Source: Anaerolineales bacterium (GTDB lineage Bacteria > Chloroflexota > Anaerolineae > Anaerolineales > Villigracilaceae). From it: a DNA stretch of 64,000 nucleotides. The notes beneath the pieces were generated by a model, which had not been told where the DNA came from, did no database searches, and saw only the letters and a list, made by a program, of their open reading frames with translations. The position numbers were made by a program, and so were the translations under genes. How positions within the stretch are numbered: the first letter of the stretch is position 1; each line of letters opens with the position of its first letter. Of this stretch, positions 1 through 6,302 are shown in pieces. The stretch covers positions 1 to 64,000 of the forward strand of contig JACZJC010000063.1 of NCBI GenBank assembly GCA_014860745.1, written 5' to 3'.

Positions 1-120
1 TTCCGTAAGTTGAAAGTGTTTCGTATTTTGAGCGAGAGGTATCGTAATCGTAGAAAGAGGTTTGCTTTGCGCTTCAACCTGATCGCTGCTATTTACAACC
101 TCGAACTCAACTCAATTTGA
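1..120 (+). CDS. IS5-like transposase, C-terminal fragment (cut by window edge)
   Basis: An open frame enters from the left edge and ends at a TGA at 118-120. Its 39 residues contain the stretch FRILSERYRNRRKRFALRFN followed by LIAAIYNLEL, which resembles the C-terminus of IS5-type DDE transposases. The catalytic residues lie outside the window. The frame converges on the methyltransferase gene on the other strand and overlaps its last bases, which is what an element inserted into that gene would look like. I recognise the family from memory of such C-termini, so the group assignment is tentative. Confidence 0.6.
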   Translation, partial: FRKLKVFRILSERYRNRRKRFALRFNLIAAIYNLELNSI

Positions 121-138
121 CTTTTGCAAGAGGTCTTT
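1..138 (+). mobile_element. Right end of an insertion sequence
   Basis: The transposase fragment is followed at once by a nearly self-complementary 17-mer at 119-135 (GACTTTTGCAAGAGGTC). This is the size and place expected for an IS terminal repeat. The methyltransferase frame on the minus strand runs through this repeat and gains its last ten or so residues from it before stopping. The exact junction and target duplication cannot be fixed because the left end of the element is outside the window. Confidence 0.5.
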
Positions 139-724
139 TGAATACATCCATATATGTTATAGCATTTACATTTCCGATAATGATAAATTTCTTGTCATAT
201 TCCACTAACTGTGCAACATATTCACGGAACAGCGAAAAGGGAGGATTCGTTACCACAATGTCGGCTTCTTTTAGCAATTCGATACATTCAGTCGAGCGAA
301 AATCACCGCCTTCATTCAGCAACGTTAAAGCGTTTTTCCCGTTTTTGAGTAGATACTCAACGTCTGCCAGGTCAACTGCGCCATCAGCGTTTTCATCCTT
401 GACTTCGGTAATTTCAATTTTATACGGATGCTTGGCATCGGCGCTTTTTACAGCCAAATCCTTTACATCAAACAATGACAATTGCTTCGTGGCAACAGGG
501 GATTCGGAATAACAGGTTGCAATCAATTTTTTGAGACCTAAAAAATTGAAATTCATCGCAAAGTATTTGAAGAAATTGCTCTCATACGGGTCGTCGCAGT
601 TACAGAAAATGACCTTGCCGCGAAACTGTTCTTGATAATGGCGCATTTCTGCCTCTATATCTGGCAGTTGCGTATAAAATTCGTCCGCTTTATTCTTTTT
701 TGCCTTATCGAACGTTGTCGCCAT
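107..724 (-). pseudogene. EcoRI-type adenine-specific DNA methyltransferase, 3' part lost
   Basis: The 205 codons match the start of the EcoRI_methylase family, which transfers a methyl group from SAM to adenine N6 in DNA. The N-terminus has KAKKNKADEFYTQL and GKVIFCNCDDPYESNFFKYF. The catalytic NPPF motif is at residues 160-163 (DIVVTNPPFSLFREYV), followed by GNVNAIT. Family members are much longer (about 320-370 residues). Here homology stops near residue 192, and the remaining residues are encoded by the terminal repeat of the adjoining insertion element. The start at 724 has AAGGA at a usable distance. No endonuclease gene is nearby, so this could have been an orphan methylase or half of a lost restriction-modification pair. 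A truncated enzyme retaining NPPF but lacking the C-terminal target-recognition part is unlikely to be active. Confidence 0.8.
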
Positions 725-798
725 GAAAAAAGTCCTTTTACGACTTGCTATATTTTCCCAGCATTATAAAAGAAATACTTTACGCCTTCCTGACCCAA

Positions 799-943
799 CC
801 ACCTAACGGTTTGCGATATCATCCCCGCAGCGAAGCGGAGTGGGACATCGTCCCCGAAGGAGATACCTGCGTGTGGGCGGGCACTTCGACACACTTCGTG
901 TCTGCATTATACTGGCGTTCGTCCAGGGCGCTTTGTTGGGTGG
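799..943. repeat. Imperfect inverted repeat, attC-like
   Basis: The outer arms CCACCTAAC (799-807) and GTTGGGTGG (935-943) pair over nine bases with one G-T. On the minus strand they read as an R''-like ACCCAAC and an R'-like GTTAGGT, which fit the integron consensus RYYYAAC...GTTRRRY. An inner GCG/CGC pair follows after a short bulge. The element lies just downstream of the minus-strand NUDIX-like gene, where a cassette attC belongs. It shares the 12-mer ACATCGTCCCCG (845-856) with the element at 1747-1840. No integrase is visible, so the attC reading is a hypothesis. Confidence 0.35.
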
Positions 944-955
944 CGCTTTAGGCAG

Positions 956-1735
956 TTATAAATGCTCGGGATAGTGAGGTGTAGGTTGCCAAATTATTGT
1001 ATCTCCTATCAAATACCCTGCTTGTCCACCTATTATCTCACCAGAACGCGATATTCTTTTAATGATTTCATCTGCTGTCACCGCTATAATATTTGGGTTT
1101 TTCCCAACCTCATCAAAGAGTCTTTCGGTTAGGCGGTCACATTTAGAATTCCCAGCGCACAAACTATATACTCCAAAATATCGAAATTGGAGGTAATCCA
1201 TACCCTGCACTTCACTTAATCCTTCAATTATTGTTTTATTTAGGTCATATTGTAGATCAGAGATGCTGTCAGGTTTTATGCTTAATTGAATTTCTTGAAG
1301 TTCTTCCTTTATTTCCCTGGACAACGACTCTATTTCACGATTTTTGCCAGAAAAAAACCACTCCAAAAAAGAAGGTAGATTTTTCCCAAGCAAAAAACCG
1401 CGGAGATCATTCTGCATATCTTGATCTCGAATTTGCGGTTGAAATCCGCATTTGTCTAAATGCTCAATAGCAGAAGGATAATATTTGTAAACTCCACCAA
1501 TAGGACCAAATGTTTGAGGACGATGATGATTCCTTACCAAAATAAAGAAGTTTTCTCGCCTTATACTTAATATTGACGCCATAGACACACGAATCTTCTT
1601 GTTTCGAGAAAAAGTGAAACAATTTATGGCGATTTTAAGATAATTTCTATATCTGAAAGCTGTACCCACTATAGCTAAAACTAGTGCTGCGATAGTGCCA
1701 ACTATTATATCCTTTAGCATCAATACCTCTAGCAT
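956..1735 (-). CDS. Membrane-anchored SMODS-associated NUDIX-like protein
   Basis: The 259-residue protein has one N-terminal membrane helix (about residues 8-28) and a cytoplasmic domain. The domain contains GPIGGVYKY (77-85), NDLRGF (109-114), WFFSGKNRE (126-134) and REIKEEL (140-146). This order of motifs fits the Sa_NUDIX domain (PF18167) described beside SMODS nucleotidyltransferases in cyclic-nucleotide defence systems. The family assignment is from memory of the domain's conserved words. No nucleotidyltransferase or other CBASS component is nearby. The gene is AT-richer than its surroundings and lies between two related inverted repeats, which suggests acquisition as a unit. The start region is duplicated: ATG at 1735 and ATG at 1720 each have their own GGAGG/GAGG. 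I chose the upstream one. Substrate and activity are unknown. Confidence 0.6.
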   Translation of the reverse strand: MLEVLMLKDIIVGTIAALVLAIVGTAFRYRNYLKIAINCFTFSRNKKIRVSMASILSIRRENFFILVRNHHRPQTFGPIGGVYKYYPSAIEHLDKCGFQPQIRDQDMQNDLRGFLLGKNLPSFLEWFFSGKNREIESLSREIKEELQEIQLSIKPDSISDLQYDLNKTIIEGLSEVQGMDYLQFRYFGVYSLCAGNSKCDRLTERLFDEVGKNPNIIAVTADEIIKRISRSGEIIGGQAGYLIGDTIIWQPTPHYPEHL

Positions 1736-1744
1736 CAATACCTC
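1715..1744. repeat. 15-bp perfect tandem duplication of a ribosome-binding site and start codon
   Basis: The 15-mer TAGCATCAATACCTC occurs twice in direct succession (1715-1729 and 1730-1744). Read on the minus strand, each copy carries a GAGG Shine-Dalgarno, a five-base spacer and an ATG. The unit is a multiple of three, so both ATGs are in the same frame and the protein can start at either. Confidence 0.9.
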
Positions 1745-1746
1745 CT

Positions 1747-1840
1747 TTGACTGCCACCCAATTAGTGTTTAGACGGTCAATTCCAACTACATCGTCCCCG
1801 TAGGGGAATGCCTAATTCAATTAAGCCGTTGGGCGGTCAA
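1747..1840. repeat. Second imperfect inverted repeat, attC-like
   Basis: The arms TTGACTGCC (1747-1755) and GGCGGTCAA (1832-1840) pair with one G-T. The core GTTGGGC (1828-1834) fits GTTRRRY, while the facing ACCCAAT departs from RYYYAAC by one base. A small hairpin TCCCC-GTA-GGGGA (1795-1807) lies inside. The 12-mer ACATCGTCCCCG (1789-1800) is identical to one in the element at 799-943. Between this repeat and the next gene (1841-1963) I see nothing. Confidence 0.3.
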
Positions 1841-1963
1841 AAATGAATCGAACATGATATTTTTCAATTTTAGCATACGCGGGAGAGGAATCACAATGTG
1901 CCAAGCCATCTTCTGCCCTGCAAACCCAAAATTTGCCATATTGCTTTTGCACTCCGCCAGTCA

Positions 1964-2353
1964 CTACCTTCTCTCCAGCAGATCCCACTTGTTCCCATAC
2001 AGGTCCCGAAAAACCGCCACTGTCCCATATTCCTCGCTCCTCGGCTCCTCCAAAAACTCCACCCCGCGTGAGCGCATTTCATTGTAATCCCGCCAGAAAT
2101 CGTCTGTGTGCAAGAGGAGAAACACCCGTCCGCCCGCCTGATTCCCAACGGCTTTATCCTGTTCGGGTGTGGCCGCTTTGGCAAGCAGCAGGGCGGTTCC
2201 ATTTTCCGCTTTCGGCCTCACCAGCACCCAGCGTTTGCCCCCGCCGAGGTCCGTATCCTCTGCCAGTTCGAATGACAGCTTCTTCGTGAAGTATGCGATC
2301 GCTTCATCATATTCGCGGACGAGAAATGCCACGGAATGGATCGATTGCTGCAT
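1964..2353 (-). CDS. VOC (glyoxalase/bleomycin-resistance fold) protein
   Basis: The 129-residue protein is one vicinal-oxygen-chelate domain pair. It begins QQSIHSVAFLVREYDEAIAYF and ends FRDLYGNKWDLLERR, the usual first and last strands of this fold. The His near the start (HSVAF) and a late Glu (LLERR) are in the places where VOC enzymes bind a metal. The region around KPRAENGTALLLA-like strands fits the YaeR/glyoxalase-I-like branch of small stand-alone members. The substrate cannot be read from sequence. Known relatives act as dioxygenases, isomerases or antibiotic-binding proteins. It is followed by the MFS exporter on the same strand but separated from it by about 60 bases, and nothing links the two functionally. 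Confidence 0.8.
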   Translation of the reverse strand: MQQSIHSVAFLVREYDEAIAYFTKKLSFELAEDTDLGGGKRWVLVRPKAENGTALLLAKAATPEQDKAVGNQAGGRVFLLLHTDDFWRDYNEMRSRGVEFLEEPRSEEYGTVAVFRDLYGNKWDLLERR

Positions 2354-2415
2354 GGCGGGAATACCTTTCGAGGAATAGAGTCGATAATTTTTAGTGAATG
2401 CTCATCGAAGCAGAA

Positions 2416-3681
2416 TCAGGATTCGGTTAAAGCGGGAAGCGCCGCCTGCGGTTTGTAAAATCTATTTAGCAGAAAAAGCCCCAAGGCGCTGGCAAGGCCG
2501 ATCAACAGGCCTCCGATCCAGATCGCCCGCGGGAAGAGATTATCGTTCAGGAAACCGCCGATCAGCGGCGACAGCGTGCGCGCCACGCCCCACCCGAACC
2601 AATACACGCTCATGTAACGGCCGCGCAGGTCCGCCGGGGCGCAATCGGCCACATATTTGCTCGCCGTGGGAACAAGGGCGAGTTCGCCGAAGGTCAGGAT
2701 GACCATGCTCAGCCAGAACCCCCAGAAGCCGTTCATCAGCGCCACACTGCCCGCACCGACGGCATAAATGAGCATGCCCGCCGCGGCCACCGGCAGGGTG
2801 TTGTATTTTCTCGTCACCTGCGTCACTGAATATTGGAGGAACACGCACATCATGGCATTGGTGGTGGGAATCCAGCCATATTGCGCCTCGGGCAAACCGA
2901 AATTTGTTTTGGCGTAAACGGGCATGAGGATCCACAACAACGTGGGCGCCATCAACCCGATGCCGACCAGCCCGACAAAAGCCATGTAACTGCTATCCTG
3001 AAAGACACGGCCATAGCCTCCCAGACGGTCCGCCTCCGCCTCCGCCCCGGCCTGCCCAATCGACGAATTATTTTTTATTCCGCCCGCGGTTTTGTCGAGG
3101 GTCTCGCGCGCAAGGAAGAATAACAGGAGGCTGTAAATGACGAACCCCGCAGACGCCCCATAAAAGGCCAGGTGATACGATGTGGAAGCCAGAAAACCTC
3201 CCACTGCCGGCCCGACTCCGAAGGCGGCATTGTTGGCGATGCGGTTGATGGCGTAGGCATCGGTGCGCTGCTCGGGCGGAATCATATCCGCCAGCATGGC
3301 ATCCGCTCCCACCTGGTACATCGGGTTGGAGAATCCGATCAACAGCATCAAGATCACAAAATGCGCATACGTCTCCGCTTGAAATAAAAAGAAATAAGCC
3401 ACCCCATTTACCGCCAGGCTGAAGACCATCACGGCTTTGCGCCCGACCTGATCCGCCAGGCTGCCTGCCAAAAACGAAGCGAACAACCCCGTCCCCGCGT
3501 TGATCGAAATCAGGGTGGCCACTGTGCTGAGCGGCAGGTTCAATTTTCCGCTGGCATAGATCAACAGGAAAGGCCAGATCATGCTCCCGCCTGCCGTGCT
3601 GATGACAATGCCCGCGATCATCAGCCAGTACTGGCGCGGATATTGGTTGTACAGGTACTTGATCTTGTGGATGAGTCCCAT
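2416..3681 (-). CDS. MFS transporter, drug-exporter-like (DHA1 type)
   Basis: The 421-residue protein has about twelve predicted membrane helices. The loop between helices 2 and 3 has the major-facilitator motif A, GSLADQVGRKAVM, near residue 75. A helix-4/5 region with PPEQRTDAYAINRIANNAAFGVGPAVGGFLA is typical of the multidrug-resistance (MDR/YfmO-like) branch of MFS exporters. The central loop (about residues 195-220) is polar and contains the break between the two six-helix halves. The ATG at 3681 has no clear Shine-Dalgarno. It is an inner-membrane proton-driven exporter by family. The substrate is not predictable, and no regulator is adjacent. Confidence 0.88.
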   Translation of the reverse strand: MGLIHKIKYLYNQYPRQYWLMIAGIVISTAGGSMIWPFLLIYASGKLNLPLSTVATLISINAGTGLFASFLAGSLADQVGRKAVMVFSLAVNGVAYFFLFQAETYAHFVILMLLIGFSNPMYQVGADAMLADMIPPEQRTDAYAINRIANNAAFGVGPAVGGFLASTSYHLAFYGASAGFVIYSLLLFFLARETLDKTAGGIKNNSSIGQAGAEAEADRLGGYGRVFQDSSYMAFVGLVGIGLMAPTLLWILMPVYAKTNFGLPEAQYGWIPTTNAMMCVFLQYSVTQVTRKYNTLPVAAAGMLIYAVGAGSVALMNGFWGFWLSMVILTFGELALVPTASKYVADCAPADLRGRYMSVYWFGWGVARTLSPLIGGFLNDNLFPRAIWIGGLLIGLASALGLFLLNRFYKPQAALPALTES

Positions 3682-3742
3682 AGAGGGGGAAGTTTAACAT
3701 GAAAGGCGGCGGCCGTTCATGCTCATGTCTCCGCCTCGAAAG

Positions 3743-6046
3743 TTAAATTGAATAATTATTGACGGGCAGGAAGAGGTCGTGCTTGCCGTCCTGTTCCCGC
3801 AAAAGGCTGTCGATGCGGTCTGCGGATACCGGCGTGTGGATGCCAAACCCCTGCCCGCTGTCGCAGTTCAGCGATTTGAGCGTCTCCTCCTGTTTTTTAG
3901 ACTCGATGCCCTCGGCTATCGTTTTGAGTTCCAACGCCCTGGCCAGTTGAATGATTCCGTTCACCAGCCCATACTCGCGCTTCTTATCGATTAGGGCAAC
4001 GAACGAGCGGTCGATTTTTATTTCGGATAAGGGGTACTTTTGAAGATGGCTAAGCGACGACTGCCCGGTGCCGAAATCATCCAATTGAAGGTTTAACCCA
4101 AGTTTGGCGAGTTCCATAAGCGAGTTGTGGGTCTCGGGGTTATCCTCCAAGATGGAGGTTTCGGTGATCTCCAGGTTCACCCGCCGGGGTTCAAGCTTCA
4201 CATCTTCCAGCAATTCGGCCACGGTTTTGTAAAATCGGGCATGGTTTAATTGCTTGCCCGAAACATTGATGCTGATCGTCAGGGCCTTTGTGGAAGGATA
4301 TTTCTCCTCCCATGCCTTCATCTGCCGGCAGGCCGTTTCGAACACCCATTCCCCGATCGGGAGGATTAAACCAGTCTGCTCTGCAATGGGGATGAACTCG
4401 CCGGGCAGAATCAACCCCCGCCTTGGGTGATTCCAGCGCACCAGGGCTTCGAACCCCAGTAATTTTGTCGTGTTGAGGTCGGTGATCGGCTGGTACTCGA
4501 CTAGGAATTCCTTGTTTTGGATCGCCTGCCTCAGTTCCCGCTCGAGGTTCAATCGGTTCAGGATTTGCTCGCGCATGTTGATGTTGAAGATTTCGAAGGT
4601 GTTCTTGCCCAGGCTTTTCGCATGATACATGGCGATATCCGCATCGCGCATGATCTCATCGGAGGATGAATATTCCTGCGCGCCGATCACAACCCCGGTG
4701 CTCACCGTGAGATAGATATTGCTGTCGTGGATGAAGAAGGGCTTGTTCAAGGTCTCCTGGATGCGTTGAACGACTTCGAGCGGGCGCTGCGGTGAATCCA
4801 ATGATTCCAGCAGGATGACGAACTCATCGCCGCCGAGTCGCGCCAGGGTATCCACCTCGAACAATACGGAAAGGATACGCAAGGAAAAATGTTTCAAGAC
4901 CTCATCCCCGGCCTCGTGCCCCATACTGTCGTTGATATCCTTGAAATCGTCCAGGTCCAGAAAGAGCACGGCATAGAGAAGCGAACTGTCTTTTTTGGCG
5001 AGTTTTATGACCTGGTTGAGTTTCTCGTTGAATAACGCGCGGTTCGATAAACCGGTCAGATGATCGTGCAGCGCGTCGAAGGAAAGCTTCTCCTCCGCCT
5101 CCTTTCGGGTGGTGATGTCGGTGTGGGAACCGATGGTGCGCAGGAGTGTTCCGTGGGCATCGTAATTTGACCGTCCGCGGGTGAGCACCCAGATGTATGT
5201 TCCGTTCTTATGCCTGAACCGATATTCCATTTCGAAAGGCTCTTCAAGGCTCGCTGCGCCAGGTTGGTTTAAATGGCGGCTGATATCCTCTTTATCGTCT
5301 GGGTGTATGCGCGATAACCACTCTTCCAGCGCGTCGGTGATTTCATCCGGTTTATAGCCGATCATTTCCTTCCAGCGCGAGGAATAATAGACCCGGTTAT
5401 TTACATGGTCCCAATCCCAGAGTCCGTCGTTCACCGCGTCTGCGGAGAGGGAATAGCGCAGTTCGCTCGCAACGATCTTATCGTTTCGGACGGCTTCGAG
5501 ATAATCCCGATGCAGGCGGGAAATAATGGTCAGAACGATCCCCAGGACCAGCATGGGCAGGGCGAATTTAATGATCGTTTCGGTGTAGATCTCGGGGAAA
5601 ACGAAGGGCAATAAAACAGTCCCCCCGAGGTAGAACATACTGAGTAGTACCATGCGCCTGATGGATAAAAAGAGGCTGGCAATGATCATCGGAAGAACGA
5701 GGAAGGCCAGGTCTCCCATGTCCCGGTCGATCACGGCTTCAAGGAGAATTGCCAGCCCGCCAATGAATAGAGTCACCATGATCGCCGCATCGAAGTATCC
5801 CATGCGGTTCACCCAATAAATCCCCGCCATGATCACCATCAACGTACCGAAGATCAAGAAATCGGGGCTTAACGTTTGGTCGGTTGGGCCAAACCCAATC
5901 GATAATGCGGCCAAAAACACACATGCTGTGGGTAATAAGAGCACAAGCAGAATCGAAAGCAGGCGGGAGCTGATTCGAATCTCATCATCCCTGATCCTCG
6001 GGTGAGGAAGGATGAGTGCATTCCAGGATGTCTTGATCCATTTCAT
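3743..6046 (-). CDS. PAS-GGDEF-EAL membrane protein, cyclic-di-GMP turnover
   Basis: The 767-residue protein starts with about six membrane helices (residues 25-190), followed by a PAS domain with PAC motif (about 200-320). A GGDEF domain comes next (about 325-490, active-site RLGGDEF intact), then an EAL domain (about 505-755). The EAL domain keeps the catalytic EAL (GFEALVRW), the Asn in ISINVSG, the Glu in LEITETSI and the loop-6 DDFGTG. Both domains could therefore be active, making and breaking cyclic-di-GMP. I see no clear RxxD inhibitory site just before GGDEF. The PAS domain probably senses a small ligand or redox state. The gene stands alone, with 60 bases to the MFS gene and 256 to pnp. 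Confidence 0.92.
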   Translation of the reverse strand: MKWIKTSWNALILPHPRIRDDEIRISSRLLSILLVLLLPTACVFLAALSIGFGPTDQTLSPDFLIFGTLMVIMAGIYWVNRMGYFDAAIMVTLFIGGLAILLEAVIDRDMGDLAFLVLPMIIASLFLSIRRMVLLSMFYLGGTVLLPFVFPEIYTETIIKFALPMLVLGIVLTIISRLHRDYLEAVRNDKIVASELRYSLSADAVNDGLWDWDHVNNRVYYSSRWKEMIGYKPDEITDALEEWLSRIHPDDKEDISRHLNQPGAASLEEPFEMEYRFRHKNGTYIWVLTRGRSNYDAHGTLLRTIGSHTDITTRKEAEEKLSFDALHDHLTGLSNRALFNEKLNQVIKLAKKDSSLLYAVLFLDLDDFKDINDSMGHEAGDEVLKHFSLRILSVLFEVDTLARLGGDEFVILLESLDSPQRPLEVVQRIQETLNKPFFIHDSNIYLTVSTGVVIGAQEYSSSDEIMRDADIAMYHAKSLGKNTFEIFNINMREQILNRLNLERELRQAIQNKEFLVEYQPITDLNTTKLLGFEALVRWNHPRRGLILPGEFIPIAEQTGLILPIGEWVFETACRQMKAWEEKYPSTKALTISINVSGKQLNHARFYKTVAELLEDVKLEPRRVNLEITETSILEDNPETHNSLMELAKLGLNLQLDDFGTGQSSLSHLQKYPLSEIKIDRSFVALIDKKREYGLVNGIIQLARALELKTIAEGIESKKQEETLKSLNCDSGQGFGIHTPVSADRIDSLLREQDGKHDLFLPVNNYSI

Positions 6047-6249
6047 GAATTTAACACTTTTTGTTCCCGCGGCGGTTGGTTGTATAAAATACCCGGTTAT
6101 TTGTTGAGATTCCTGAAATTATTATACTTATGAAACCAGCCTTTATCGTTGCAGTTTTGTTGATTAAGTGGGGCTGTTAAATTGAGCTAGTCAACTTCTG
6201 GCGCGGGAGAATCCAATCCTTCGTGAAAATGCCCCGAAAATATCCTGCA

Positions 6250-6284
6250 AAAAAGCGGACGAAGGAAATCTCCGTCCGCTTTTT
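6250..6284 (-). terminator. Intrinsic terminator of pnp
   Basis: AAAAAGCGGACG (6250-6261) and CGTCCGCTTTTT (6273-6284) form a 12-bp stem with an 11-base loop. On the minus strand it follows the pnp stop and ends in a T run. The A/T-symmetrical stem could also stop transcription from the other side. The rest of the 6047-6302 spacer shows nothing else. Confidence 0.85.
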
Positions 6285-6302
6285 ATCTATGTGTTTATTT
6301 GC

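Noticed and set aside
745-951. A 68-codon plus-strand frame in the repeat before the NUDIX-like gene
   Set aside because: It lies entirely in the inverted-repeat element, has no ribosome site and no protein-like composition.
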